From Leptotrichia sp. OH3620_COT-345 (GTDB lineage: Bacteria; Fusobacteriota; Fusobacteriia; Fusobacteriales; Leptotrichiaceae), in NCBI RefSeq assembly GCF_003932895.1, contig NZ_RQYW01000005.1:62001-126000 (forward strand): a DNA stretch of 64,000 nucleotides. Reading direction: 5' to 3'. The notes beneath the pieces were generated by a model that saw only the letters and a list, made by a program, of their open reading frames with translations, had not been told where the DNA came from and made no database searches. Shown here in pieces: positions 49,742 through 58,989 of this stretch; positions within the stretch are counted from its first letter, which is position 1; every line of letters begins with the position of its first letter. The position numbers and the translations under genes were made by a program.

Positions 49742-50893
49742 ATGAAAAAAATATTACTGGTATTAGGAATTTTAAGCATAAGTGCATTAGGCTTTGCCGA
49801 TGCAAAATCTGATTTTGAAAATGCACAAAAACTGGCAGGTCAGAAAAAAATAAATGAAGCTGTAAAGGTATTGGAGGGAGTAGCAAGTTCAACGGACAAA
49901 GCGTATTCAGTAAAAGCTAATTTTCAGTTGGGAGCATATTATTTACAGAATAATAACAGAGTAAATGCAAAAAAATATTTATCAGCAGCCTGGAAAGATC
50001 CAAATTATGTAGTTGAAGAAACTTTAGAAGCGGCAAGACTTCTTTATTTGATTTCCCTTCAGGAAAAAAATATGAAGGAAGCCGAAAAATATATAACATG
50101 GGCTGATGAAAAGACAAACGGAAAAGATATAGATACAGTATCAAGTCTTATTATATTCTATTTTGACAATAATATGCAGTCGAAAGGTCAGGCAAGATAT
50201 GCAGCTGCAAATAAATCAGGAGACAAGGAATTTATATCTGAAATGAATTTCAATATAGGACAGTATTATTTGGGGAAAAATAATAAAACTGCTGCGAAAA
50301 AATATTTACAGGATTCATATAACCAGTCGCCGAATGCAGTATTACCTGCAGGATATTTGTTATCTCAAATAGCACTTTCAGAAAAGAACAATGCAGGGGC
50401 TGAAAAAATTCTCCTTGAAATGAATACTAAAACAGGTAATAAAAATGCTGAAATACTTGGAATGTTGGGGTCATTCTATTTACAAACAAACAATCTTGTA
50501 AAGGCCGAAGATTATTTGAAAAAATCTGCAACAGTTGACAGAAATAATACGGATGCAAGATTATTATTATTGGCATTGTATGAATCAAAAAATGATGCTG
50601 CAAAAGCAACTGCAACGTATAATGAAATAAAAGGAACAAAAGGTGTAAATGCAAAAACATTGAATAAAGAATTGGGAGTATATTTTGCTCAGTTCGGAAA
50701 TGGTGCAATGGCTGAAAAATACCTGAAAAAATCCATAAATGAAGATAAAGATAATGAAGCGAAAGTAGTATTGGGACAGGTTTACTTCGGAATGGGGAAA
50801 AAAGCTGAAGCTGTAGCTATATTAAAAGAAGCTGTAAATAATAAAGTAAAAGGTGCAGCAGAAGTTCTGAAACAAGTTGAATCTGCAAAATAA
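49742..50893 (+). CDS. Exported tetratricopeptide repeat protein
   Basis: A 383-residue protein with a signal peptide (MKKILLVLGILSISALGFA, cut near Ala19-Asp20) and about eight to ten TPR-like repeats through the rest (LGxYYLQxNNxxxAxKYL pattern). It should be periplasmic or outer-membrane associated and act as a protein-binding scaffold. GGAGG precedes ATG 49742. It follows dapH by 37 bases, and a terminator ends the unit. Confidence 0.85.
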   Translation: MKKILLVLGILSISALGFADAKSDFENAQKLAGQKKINEAVKVLEGVASSTDKAYSVKANFQLGAYYLQNNNRVNAKKYLSAAWKDPNYVVEETLEAARLLYLISLQEKNMKEAEKYITWADEKTNGKDIDTVSSLIIFYFDNNMQSKGQARYAAANKSGDKEFISEMNFNIGQYYLGKNNKTAAKKYLQDSYNQSPNAVLPAGYLLSQIALSEKNNAGAEKILLEMNTKTGNKNAEILGMLGSFYLQTNNLVKAEDYLKKSATVDRNNTDARLLLLALYESKNDAAKATATYNEIKGTKGVNAKTLNKELGVYFAQFGNGAMAEKYLKKSINEDKDNEAKVVLGQVYFGMGKKAEAVAILKEAVNNKVKGAAEVLKQVESAK

Positions 50894-50920
50894 ACAAAAA
50901 CGGAATAAAATAAGAAAAAT

Positions 50921-50946
50921 AAAAGGGCGTTTTGCTCTTTTTATTT
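50921..50946 (+). terminator. Terminator of the dap-TPR unit
   Basis: AAAAGGGC, a 5-base loop, GCTCTTTT (one G-U pair) and more T. Confidence 0.75.
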
Positions 50947-50957
50947 TTGAGAAATTT

Positions 50958-50966
50958 TGTTATAAT
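50958..50966 (+). promoter_or_regulatory. Extended -10 of the recA promoter
   Basis: TG-T-TATAAT with no good -35. It implies a recA leader of about 120 bases carrying an unused-looking AGGAGGTG at 50977-50984. No LexA-type box was recognised. Confidence 0.55.
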
Positions 50967-51094
50967 ATAAAAAAGACAGGAGGTGAAAAATTAATTGAGG
51001 TTTTATCAGTTTAATTGAGCTTAGAGTTGATTGGAAAATGAATTATGCTTTATAATAAAAAAATTAATTGTAAATAAAAAATTAAGGAGAAAAA

Positions 51095-52243
51095 ATGGCA
51101 AGAAAAAAAGCGGTAGAAGAAAAAGAAGATAAGGGACAATCTGAAAAAGAGAGAGTACTGAATTTGGCACTTACCCAGATACAGAAAGAATTTGGAGAGG
51201 GTTCTATAATGAAGCTCGGAGAAAATCAGAAAATGAATGTAAAAACTATATCTACAGGGAGTATAAACTTGGATATGGCTCTTGGCATAGGAGGAGTTCC
51301 GAGAGGAAGGATTATAGAAGTTTATGGAGCGGAATCATCAGGAAAGACAACACTGGCACTGCACATAATAGCTGAAGCACAGAAAGAAGGTGGAATAGCT
51401 GCGTTTATTGATGCGGAACATGCTCTTGATCCTGTGTATGCAAAGGCATTAGGAGTAAATATTGATGAACTTTTAATTTCTCAACCCGATACGGGAGAAC
51501 AGGCACTTGAAATAGCTGATATGCTTGTAAGAAGTGGAGCTATGGATGTAATAGTAGTGGATTCCGTTGCGGCACTTGTTCCAAAAGCTGAAATTGAAGG
51601 AGAAATGGGAGATCAGCAAATGGGATTACAGGCAAGACTTATGTCTAAAGCACTTAGAAAGCTGACAGCAAATATATCAAAATCAAATACGGTAATGGTA
51701 TTTATAAACCAGATTAGGGAAAAGATAGGAGGATTTTCTTTTACTCCCGGACCTCAGACTACTACTTCAGGAGGAAGAGCATTAAAATTCTTTTCTACAG
51801 TAAGAATGGAAGTTAAAAGAATAGGTTCTATAAAACAGGGAGATGATGTTATTGGAAATGAAGTTTTAGTAAAAGTGACTAAAAATAAAGTAGCACCTCC
51901 TTTTAAAGAAGCAAGATTCAATGTAATGTATGGAATAGGAATTTCAAGAATAGCTGAGATACTCGATGCTGCCTTGGAGCTGGGACTGGCTTCAAAAAGC
52001 GGGGCATGGTTCAGTTATGGTGATGAAAGACTGGGGCAAGGAAGAGTAAATGTAGAAAAAATGCTTCAGGAAAATAAAGAATTATATGATAAAATAGAAA
52101 GCGAAGTTCTTGCAGCTATAAGACCTAAAAATGATGAAAATGAAGTTGTAAGTGAAAATACTAAAGAAGAGGAAGTAAAGCCTAAAAAAGCAACTACTAA
52201 AAAAAATTCCAAAATGACTGAAGAAGAAATGGAAATTGAATAA
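51095..52243 (+). CDS. recA: Recombinase A
   Basis: The strand-exchange protein of homologous recombination, 382 residues. Walker A GAESSGKT is at 78-85; [10 protein letters not shown] and [11 protein letters not shown] follow; the DNA-binding loop region contains [29 protein letters not shown] (in family order). The C-terminal tail is acidic and lysine-rich. AAGGAG precedes ATG 51095. recX overlaps the stop, a classic regulator pair. Confidence 0.98.
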   Translation: MARKKAVEEKEDKGQSEKERVLNLALTQIQKEFGEGSIMKLGENQKMNVKTISTGSINLDMALGIGGVPRGRIIEVYGAESSGKTTLALHIIAEAQKEGGIAAFIDAEHALDPVYAKALGVNIDELLISQPDTGEQALEIADMLVRSGAMDVIVVDSVAALVPKAEIEGEMGDQQMGLQARLMSKALRKLTANISKSNTVMVFINQIREKIGGFSFTPGPQTTTSGGRALKFFSTVRMEVKRIGSIKQGDDVIGNEVLVKVTKNKVAPPFKEARFNVMYGIGISRIAEILDAALELGLASKSGAWFSYGDERLGQGRVNVEKMLQENKELYDKIESEVLAAIRPKNDENEVVSENTKEEEVKPKKATTKKNSKMTEEEMEIE

Positions 52244-52830
52244 TGATAATAGAAAAGATTCAGAAGAACAAATTATATCTGTCTAATGGAGAAATAATGG
52301 ATATTACTCCTTTAATAAGACAGAAATACGGATTAAAAACTAACAACAATATTGAAAGCCTCTATGACGATATTTCATACGAGGCTTCTCTTGAAAAAGG
52401 AATATTTCTTCTTTCTTTAAAAGACAGAACCGAAAAAGAGATGCAAATGAAGTTGAATGAAAAATATTCAAATCATAAAATGGTTGCAAAAGCAGTTATG
52501 AAATTATCTGAATTAGGTTATATAGATGACTTGAATTATGCGATTTCTTATATAAATACCAGAAAATATGGTGTACAAAGAATAGTTTATAATCTTTCCC
52601 AAAAAGGGATAAAAAAGGAAAAAATAGAAGAAGCGTATGAAATTATTCAACAGGAAACAGGGAAAAATATTGAAGATGAAAAACTTGAAAAGGCAATTAT
52701 GAAAAATATAAAAAAAGAAGAACATAAATTAATACAATATCTTGTAAGACAGGGATTTGAACCGAGAAAAATATTTCAGAAAATAAAAAAGTATAAAGAG
52801 AATAGGGAATTTGAAAATTATGATGAATAG
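52243..52830 (+). CDS. recX: Regulatory protein RecX
   Basis: A 195-residue RecA modulator that binds in the RecA filament groove. The helical three-repeat pattern is visible: LKDRTEKEMQMKLNEKY, LSELGYIDDLNYAISYINTRKYGVQRIVYNLSQKGI, and LVRQGFEPRKIFQKI. ATG 52243 overlaps the recA stop codon (TAATG). It has an N-terminal extension of about 55 residues, as in Gram-positive RecX. Confidence 0.9.
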   Translation: MIIEKIQKNKLYLSNGEIMDITPLIRQKYGLKTNNNIESLYDDISYEASLEKGIFLLSLKDRTEKEMQMKLNEKYSNHKMVAKAVMKLSELGYIDDLNYAISYINTRKYGVQRIVYNLSQKGIKKEKIEEAYEIIQQETGKNIEDEKLEKAIMKNIKKEEHKLIQYLVRQGFEPRKIFQKIKKYKENREFENYDE

Positions 52831-52847
52831 AAAGGAAGAGGAATAGA

Positions 52848-53603
52848 ATGAGGACAATATTTTATCATTTTATATTAGCAGGAACATTCATATATGGAAC
52901 TTTTGTTCATTACTGGTATCTTTTATTAAATAAAGGAGAAAAAAGATATAAGTATGTATGTAAAGTTGGAAAAAACTGGGGTAAAAACATTATTTGGGCT
53001 TCCGGAAGTAAAGTAAAACTGATTTATAAAAATCAAAGTGAAGAAGATATAAAAAAAATAAAAGAAACAGGAGAAGCTGTAATTCTTATTTCTAACCATC
53101 AAAGTAATGTAGATATTCCTACACTTTTAGGATATTTTCCTTTGAATTTTTCATTTATTGCTAAGAAAGAAATGAAGAAATGGCCGTTGATAGGCCGATG
53201 GATGAGATCCTTTGATTGTATTTTTCTTGATAGAAAAAATCCCCGTCAAGGAATGAAAGATATGAAAGAAGCTATTCACAAAATACAAAATGGACATTCT
53301 TACGTCATTTTTCCTGAAGGAAGCAGAAGTTCCGATGGGGAAATAGGGGAATTTAAAAAAGGAAGTTTTAAATTGGCAACTGATACAGGGGCAAAAATAG
53401 TACCTATTACATTAGTAGGAACGTATGAAGTACAAAGTAAGAAAAGTCTGAAAGTTAAACCAAATAAAAATATAAAAGTAATAATTGACAGTCCTATAAA
53501 TTTGGAAAATTTAACTAAAGAAGAACAGAAAGAAATACATGAAATTGTAAATAAAATAATAAAAACCAATTTTGAAGAATTTAAAAATGAAAAAACAAGA
53601 TAA
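52848..53603 (+). CDS. plsC: 1-acyl-sn-glycerol-3-phosphate acyltransferase
   Basis: Transfers a second acyl chain to lysophosphatidic acid in phospholipid synthesis, 251 residues, membrane-bound. An N-terminal hydrophobic helix (about 7-28) is followed by the catalytic HxxxxD motif as HQSNVD (84-89), and then FPEGSRSSDGEIGEFKKG and VPITLVGTYE. GGAAGAGG precedes ATG 52848. Other acyltransferases share these motifs, but the length and motif set fit PlsC best. Confidence 0.9.
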   Translation: MRTIFYHFILAGTFIYGTFVHYWYLLLNKGEKRYKYVCKVGKNWGKNIIWASGSKVKLIYKNQSEEDIKKIKETGEAVILISNHQSNVDIPTLLGYFPLNFSFIAKKEMKKWPLIGRWMRSFDCIFLDRKNPRQGMKDMKEAIHKIQNGHSYVIFPEGSRSSDGEIGEFKKGSFKLATDTGAKIVPITLVGTYEVQSKKSLKVKPNKNIKVIIDSPINLENLTKEEQKEIHEIVNKIIKTNFEEFKNEKTR

Positions 53604-53623
53604 TAAAGCAGAAAGGAAATGAG

Positions 53624-54214
53624 ATGAAAATTTTTCTTGCCACAAAAAATAAAGGAAAAATAAAAGATTTTGAAAAATTGATAGAGGGATTGGATATACA
53701 AATACTAACAATACTGGATAATATAAACATTCCTGATGTAATAGAAGATAAAGAAACATTTGAAGAAAATTCGGCTAAAAAGGCTTCAGAAATAGCAAAA
53801 TATACAGGAATTATAACTATTTCGGATGATTCGGGATTATGTGTTGATGTTTTAAACGGTGAACCGGGAGTGTATTCAGCGAGATATTACGGTGAAGGAG
53901 CAACGGACGAATTGAATATTAAAAAACTTCTGGAAGAACTTAAAAGTATAAAAAAAGATGACAGAACAGCTTATTTTGTATCTGTTGTCAGTATAGCCTT
54001 TCCGGATGGAACTGTAAAATCTTTTAGAGGAGAAACTAAAGGAGAAATTTTATTTAAAAAAGAGGGAAATAATGGTTTCGGATACGACCCTGTATTTTAT
54101 TCATATGATTTGAATAAATCTTTCGGACTTGCAACTCCTGAAGAGAAAAAAAGTGTCAGTCATAGAGGACGTGCATTTAGAAAATTGAGAGAGGAAATTT
54201 TGGAAAGGTTGTAA
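53624..54214 (+). CDS. rdgB: XTP/dITP diphosphohydrolase
   Basis: Removes non-canonical purine nucleotides (XTP, dITP) from the pool, 196 residues. Family motifs: ATKNKGKIKDF at the start, ENSAKKASEIAKYTG, SDDSGLCVDVLNGEPGVYSARY with the metal-binding acids, and GFGYDPVF near the C-terminus. AAGGAAATGAG precedes ATG 53624. A decayed DJ-1 gene follows 5 bases on. Confidence 0.95.
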   Translation: MKIFLATKNKGKIKDFEKLIEGLDIQILTILDNINIPDVIEDKETFEENSAKKASEIAKYTGIITISDDSGLCVDVLNGEPGVYSARYYGEGATDELNIKKLLEELKSIKKDDRTAYFVSVVSIAFPDGTVKSFRGETKGEILFKKEGNNGFGYDPVFYSYDLNKSFGLATPEEKKSVSHRGRAFRKLREEILERL

Positions 54215-54219
54215 GGAAT

Positions 54220-54780
54220 ATGAAAAAAACGGCAGTCCTAATATATAATTCATTTTGTAATTTTGAATTTAGTATATTATTGGAAATATCAGCAATGAAT
54301 AAAAAATCTATTACAGTTTTTTCCAAGGATATTTCTCCTATAAGAAGTGAAGAGGGAGCCCGATAAGAGAATATCTGAACTTGATATTAATGAATATAAT
54401 TCATTGATTTTGACAGGAGCCTATGATATAAGGGAAGCCATTGAAGATGATGAAATTATAAATTTTATTAAAAAATTTAACGTGGAAAGTTATGTCATAG
54501 GTGCTGTTTCTATAGCTCCGATATTACTTTTAAAAGCAGGAATTTTTAAAAAAAAATTCATAGCGGGAGTAAATAAAGAAGAACTGCATGAAGAAGGTTT
54601 TCTTGAAAAAGATCTTAAATATATGATAAACTGGAATGAAGCTTTGGAAAATCCAATGATTGAAGGATATATTAAGGACAAAAATATTATTACAGCTGTT
54701 TCTTATGGCTTTATAAATGGTCAATGGTTATTGCAAAAGAACTTGCTTTAAACGTAAATCCTAAGTCTTTCGGATTATAA
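54220..54780 (+). pseudogene. DJ-1/PfpI family gene with two frameshifts
   Basis: The first frame (ATG 54220, AAGGA upstream) reads MKKTAVLIYNSFCNFEFSIL to SEEGAR and stops at 54364-54366. The family sequence then continues one base out of frame as RISELDINEYNSLILTGAYD through VIGAVSIAPILLLKAGIFKKK to NGQW (about 54725). It returns to the first frame as VIAKELALNVNPKSFGL, ending at TAA 54778-54780. The elbow position of the fold reads AVSIA, with Ser where many DJ-1 relatives have Cys. Two opposite single-base shifts 360 bases apart break it. Restored length would be about 186 residues. Confidence 0.75.
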
Positions 54781-54851
54781 AATCATCAGAAATGACATAA
54801 AGATATAATATAAAATAAAATAATTATTTAAAAGTATTAACAGTGTTATAC

Positions 54852-54908
54852 TCGGATAAGTATTTTAGATTATCGGATAAGTAAAAATAAGGATTTATTC
54901 GGATAGTT
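54852..54908. repeat. Three short direct repeats
   Basis: TCGGATAAGTA occurs at 54852-54862 and 54873-54883 (exactly 21 bases apart), and TCGGATAGTT at 54899-54908. They lie in a gene-free gap between the DJ-1 relic and the gntR terminator. Iteron or protein-binding site possible. Confidence 0.4.
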
Positions 54909-54995
54909 TTGGAAGATGATAAAAACTTAAAAAGGAAAAATTATTTTAAAAAATCATAAAAACAAATAAAGATAATTTAATATGAATAAATGAAA

Positions 54996-55043
54996 AAAAC
55001 AGCTCTTAATAATTTTAATTTACTTAAAATAAAGAGCTGTTTT
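54996..55043. terminator. Bidirectional terminator at the end of gntR
   Basis: A perfect 12-bp stem (AAAACAGCTCTT with AAGAGCTGTTTT) with a 24-base loop. On the minus strand it is followed by a longer T-run and starts right after the gntR stop. Confidence 0.85.
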
Positions 55044-55044
55044 G

Positions 55045-55707
55045 TTATATGTTCAAATTGTCCAGATTCTTAAAAAAGTCCATTTGTGCAGCTTCTACAT
55101 GTTTTTCACATAATTCTTTAATAGTTTCAATAGGAGTTTTATCATTTAAAATTAAATTTATAATATTTATATGTTCTTCTATGGCTTCTAATCTACGATT
55201 GTCAGGACCGTATAAAACTTTTCTTATACGTTCCAGATGATCATAAACCAGCGTCATCTGTTTTGAAAAAAAGAAGTTTCCACAATTTTCAGCAAAAAAA
55301 TATTTATATCCTCCATAAAGTTTATCAAATTCTGCTCCGCTTACATTATCTTTCCGTTCCATTTTTTCAAACTTTTTTCTAAAATCCAAAAGAGAAGATT
55401 TAAGTTCAGTCCTATCCAGAAATAAAATTGTCAGTTCCACTAAAAGAGGTTCGATTCTTGAACGAACTTGAAAAACATCTTTTATAAGTTTTAAATCTAT
55501 TTCGGTTACAGATACTGATTTTCTAGGATTAATAATAACAAAATTTTCATTTTCCAGTTGAGAAAGAGCTTCCTTTACGGGAGTTTTACTTATGGAAAGC
55601 TCTTCAGCTATTTTTCTTTCATGTATAATTTCCCTTTCTTTATATTCGTTGTTCATTATTTTACTTTTTATATATTCGTATGCTAATGTATCCAATTTTT
55701 TTTTCAT
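55045..55707 (-). CDS. GntR family regulator (FadR/FCD type)
   Basis: A 220-residue regulator. The N-terminal winged helix-turn-helix shows IIHERKIAEELSISKTPVKEALSQLENENFV (about 23-53); the C-terminal all-helical FCD ligand domain (about 75-210) binds small carboxylic acids in relatives, often with a metal. ATG 55707 is used because the promoter's expected start point near 55760 excludes the longer frame from 55776; AAGAG is 8 bases upstream. It is divergent from the FdrA-YlbE operon and very probably controls it in response to an operon metabolite. Confidence 0.88.
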   Translation of the reverse strand: MKKKLDTLAYEYIKSKIMNNEYKEREIIHERKIAEELSISKTPVKEALSQLENENFVIINPRKSVSVTEIDLKLIKDVFQVRSRIEPLLVELTILFLDRTELKSSLLDFRKKFEKMERKDNVSGAEFDKLYGGYKYFFAENCGNFFFSKQMTLVYDHLERIRKVLYGPDNRRLEAIEEHINIINLILNDKTPIETIKELCEKHVEAAQMDFFKNLDNLNI

Positions 55708-55766
55708 ATTTTGTACTCTTATAATGAGCTTCTCCTCTCCATATCCATATTTTTTTGAACAGTTAT

Positions 55767-55795
55767 AAGTTATCACAGCTTTATTATAATGTCAA
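55767..55795 (-). promoter_or_regulatory. Promoter of the gntR gene
   Basis: On the minus strand: TTGACA (55795-55790), 17 bases, TAACTT (55772-55767) preceded by TG-A. A perfect -35 and an extended -10. Confidence 0.65.
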
Positions 55796-55868
55796 CATTT
55801 TTAAAGAAAAAAAATAAAATAAAAAAATAAAATTGAAAATAGCTTTAAATATTGAGTTTTTATTAATC

Positions 55869-55878
55869 TGAAATATCA
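55869..55878. promoter_or_regulatory. Second GntR-type half-matching operator
   Basis: TGAAATATCA differs by one base from the perfect palindrome at 55925-55934, 56 bases away, and lies between the two divergent promoters. Confidence 0.4.
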
Positions 55879-55915
55879 CATATAACAAAAAATAAAAATA
55901 TTTTTAATAATAATA

Positions 55916-55943
55916 TTGACTATTTGAAATTTCATACTATAAT
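55916..55943 (+). promoter_or_regulatory. Promoter of the FdrA-YlbE operon
   Basis: TTGACT (55916-55921), a 16-base spacer and a perfect TATAAT (55938-55943), 47 bases before the ATG. The spacer holds the palindrome TGAAATTTCA. Confidence 0.8.
55925..55934. promoter_or_regulatory. Palindromic operator between -35 and -10
   Basis: TGAAATTTCA is a perfect 10-base palindrome lying wholly inside the promoter spacer. A repressor bound here would block RNA polymerase; the divergent GntR protein is the natural candidate. Confidence 0.55.
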
Positions 55944-55989
55944 AATAATAGAAAATGAATTTAAAATTATAAAATAAAGGAGGAGTAAA

Positions 55990-58989
55990 ATGCTTTATAC
56001 AGTATTAAAGGAAAACAGTTATCAGGATTCAATAAATCTGATGTTGTTGACAAATCATATCAGTATAATGAAAGGGATAAACAAAGTACAGGTTATGATG
56101 GGGACCGATGCCAATAAAGATATTTTCAACACTGCGGGACTTCTTTCAGAAGAAGCCGCAAAAGCAAAACCGAGTGATATGGTGGTAGTAATCGATACAG
56201 ACAATGAGTCGGTTGTGAAAGAAGCTTTGGAATCAATTGATAGATTTTTATCCGATTTATCTGTAAAAAAAGAAACAGGGATTCAGAAATCAGTAAGAAA
56301 TTGGTCACAGGTAAAAGAAGTAATGCCTGATGCCAATATGGCATTGATTTCAGTGCCGGGAATTTATGCTGCTGTGGAAATAGAGAATGCAATTGATAAT
56401 GGGTTACATGCTTTTGTTTTCAGTGATAATGTTCCAAAAAGCGAAGAAGTGAGATTGAAAAAAAAGGCACATGAAAAAGGACTTCTGGTGATGGGACCTG
56501 ATTGCGGAACAGGGATTATAAGTAATGTGCCTCTTGCTTTCACAAATGTTGTTCGTCCGGGAAATATAGGAATAGTCGGAGCTTCAGGAACAGGAATACA
56601 GGAAATTTCTACAATTATTGAAAAACTTGGAGGAGGAGTTATTCATGCAATTGGTACGGGAGGACGTGACTTGTCAACAGAAGTAGGAGCCGTAACTATG
56701 AAAGATGCTTTAGTGGGACTTGCACATCATGATCCGACAGATGTAATAGCAGTTGTTTCCAAGCCTCCTGCAAAAGAAGTTAAAGATGATGTAATACAGT
56801 TGTTACATTCACTAAAAAAACCCGTAGTTGCCATCTTCTTGGGAGAAAAGCCTGAATATCATGAAGGAAATGTTTATTTTGCTCATACATTGGAAGAATG
56901 TGCAAAAATTGCAACAGATCTTGCTAAAGGAGAAAAAGTCAAAGCAAATTATCAGAAGAAGCTTGATATAACTGCTCAGGACAATAGCATTTCAGGTAAA
57001 ACTGTAAAAGGATTATATTCAGGAGGAACTTTGGCATACGAGGCTGCAATGCTTGTAGGAGAAGCTTTGAAATTATCTTCGTCAGCAAAGGAAGAAGGAT
57101 ATATGCTGAAAACTGACGGATTTGAAATAATGGATTTAGGAGATGACATTTATACTCAGGGAAAACCTCATCCTATGATTGATCCGAGTGTGCGTATTGA
57201 AAAGCTTCGTGAATTTGGAGCAGATTCTAAAACAGGAATTATTTTGTTGGATGTAGTTTTAGGATACGGAGCACATGATGATATGGCAGGAGAACTAGCT
57301 CCGGTTATAAAAGAAATATTGAAAAAAGCTGAAGCTGAAAACAGAAAACTTTACGTAATCGGAACAGTGTGTGGAACAAAAGGAGATCCTCAAAATTACG
57401 AAAAATCTCAAAAAATTCTGGAAGAAGCAGGAATGCTTGTTAAAGAAAGTAATGCTGCTGCATTGAGATTGGCATTGAATTTAATGGGAACCGATATTGA
57501 TGAACCTGATAAAGAATTTAAAGAATATACAGGAAAAGTAAATGATTTACCTGGAATAAGTGGAGCAATAAGTGAGCTTCTTTCTACTAAACCTAGAGTT
57601 ATCAACATAGGAGTTGCAGGATTTGCTGAACCTGTAATACAGTATGGAGGAACTTGTACACAATTTGAATGGAAACCTATAGCAGGAGGAAACCAGAAAC
57701 TTATTAAAATTTTACAACAGCTAAAACATATGGAAAATCTTGAAAAAGAAAATGATATAGTAGTTGAAGCTATGAAAAATTCAGCTCCTTACTTAATAGA
57801 TGTCGTACCTGCACATACTGTAATACCGGAAATAAACGGAAAAGCACTTTTACATGCAGGATCGCCTATAAAGTATGAAGAAATGACAGGACCTATGCAA
57901 GGTTCATGCATCGGTGCCGCATTATTTGAAGGTTGGGCAAAAGATGAAGCTGAAGCACGAAAACTTTTAGAAACAGGCGGAGTGACATTTATCCCTTGTC
58001 ATCATGTGAAAGCTGTAGGACCTATGGGAGGGATAACTTCCGCAAATATGCCTGTACTTGTAGTTGAAAACAGACTTACAGGGAATCACTCTTACTGTAC
58101 ATTAAACGAAGGAATAGGAAAAGTCTTGCGTTTCGGTGCTTATTCCGAAGAAGTTGTAGACAGACTGCACTGGATGAAAGATGTATTAGGTCCTGTTTTA
58201 GGAAAAGCGGTAAGACAGGTTGAAGGCGGAGTAAACTTAAATGTAATCATTGCTAAAGCTATTACAATGGGTGATGAATTCCATCAACGTAATATTGCGG
58301 CAAGTTTACTGTTCCTGAAAGAAGTGACACCGCTTATAGTGACACTTGATATGGATGATAAAATGAAAAAAGATGTTATACAGTTTTTAGCAAATACAGA
58401 TCAGTTTTTTCTTAATATTATGATGGCGACAGGAAAAGCGGTTGTAGACGGAGCCCGTGTCAATAAAATGGGAACTATAGTTACAACTATGACACGTAAT
58501 GGAAAAGATTTCGGAATACGTGTGAGCGGTCTTGGAGATGAATGGTTTACTGCTCCTGTAAATACCCCTAAAGGACTTTTCTTTACAGGATTTACTCAAG
58601 ATGATGCAAATCCTGACATAGGAGACAGTGCAATTACTGAAACAGTAGGTGTAGGAGGAATGACAATGATAGCTGCTCCGGGAGTAACGAGATTTGTTGG
58701 AGCGGGAGGCTTCAAGGATGCTTTAAAAGTCAGTGATGAAATGTCTGAAATATGTACTACACATAACCCTAATTTTGCAATACCTACTTGGGATTTCAAA
58801 GGAGCACCTCTCGGAATAGATATAAGAAAAGTAGTTGAAACAGGAATTACTCCTATTATAAATACAGGAATAGCTCATAAAAATGCAGGAGTCGGACAAG
58901 TAGGAGCAGGAACTGTAAGAGCACCGTTAGCATGCTTTGAACAGGCATTAATAGCATATGCAAAACATATCGGTCTGGACATTGATTAA
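55990..58989 (+). CDS. FdrA-YlbE (DUF1116) fusion, probable oxamate carbamoyltransferase component
   Basis: A 999-residue protein joining two genes that are separate in E. coli (fdrA and ylbE, now allF and allG). Residues 1 to about 515 are FdrA: a succinyl-CoA-synthetase-like fold with GNIGIVGASGTGIQEIS (191-207), IGTGGRDLS (221-229), SKPPAKEV and GLYSGGTLAYEA (341-352). A short linker (about 505-530) leads into the DUF1116 half (about 533-999), with NIGVAGFAEP, PAHTVIPEINGKALLHAGSPIKYEEMTGPM (in pieces), PCHHVKAVGPMGG and GNHSYCTLNEGIGKVLRFG. In E. coli the FdrA, YlbE and YlbF products are reported together as the oxalurate/oxamate carbamoyltransferase of allantoin use. No stop or frameshift at the join. 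GGAGGAG precedes ATG 55990. Confidence 0.88.
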   Translation: MLYTVLKENSYQDSINLMLLTNHISIMKGINKVQVMMGTDANKDIFNTAGLLSEEAAKAKPSDMVVVIDTDNESVVKEALESIDRFLSDLSVKKETGIQKSVRNWSQVKEVMPDANMALISVPGIYAAVEIENAIDNGLHAFVFSDNVPKSEEVRLKKKAHEKGLLVMGPDCGTGIISNVPLAFTNVVRPGNIGIVGASGTGIQEISTIIEKLGGGVIHAIGTGGRDLSTEVGAVTMKDALVGLAHHDPTDVIAVVSKPPAKEVKDDVIQLLHSLKKPVVAIFLGEKPEYHEGNVYFAHTLEECAKIATDLAKGEKVKANYQKKLDITAQDNSISGKTVKGLYSGGTLAYEAAMLVGEALKLSSSAKEEGYMLKTDGFEIMDLGDDIYTQGKPHPMIDPSVRIEKLREFGADSKTGIILLDVVLGYGAHDDMAGELAPVIKEILKKAEAENRKLYVIGTVCGTKGDPQNYEKSQKILEEAGMLVKESNAAALRLALNLMGTDIDEPDKEFKEYTGKVNDLPGISGAISELLSTKPRVINIGVAGFAEPVIQYGGTCTQFEWKPIAGGNQKLIKILQQLKHMENLEKENDIVVEAMKNSAPYLIDVVPAHTVIPEINGKALLHAGSPIKYEEMTGPMQGSCIGAALFEGWAKDEAEARKLLETGGVTFIPCHHVKAVGPMGGITSANMPVLVVENRLTGNHSYCTLNEGIGKVLRFGAYSEEVVDRLHWMKDVLGPVLGKAVRQVEGGVNLNVIIAKAITMGDEFHQRNIAASLLFLKEVTPLIVTLDMDDKMKKDVIQFLANTDQFFLNIMMATGKAVVDGARVNKMGTIVTTMTRNGKDFGIRVSGLGDEWFTAPVNTPKGLFFTGFTQDDANPDIGDSAITETVGVGGMTMIAAPGVTRFVGAGGFKDALKVSDEMSEICTTHNPNFAIPTWDFKGAPLGIDIRKVVETGITPIINTGIAHKNAGVGQVGAGTVRAPLACFEQALIAYAKHIGLDID

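Noticed and set aside
58387-58599. Minus-strand frame inside the DUF1116 half
   Set aside because: Shadow of a strongly conserved plus-strand coding region.
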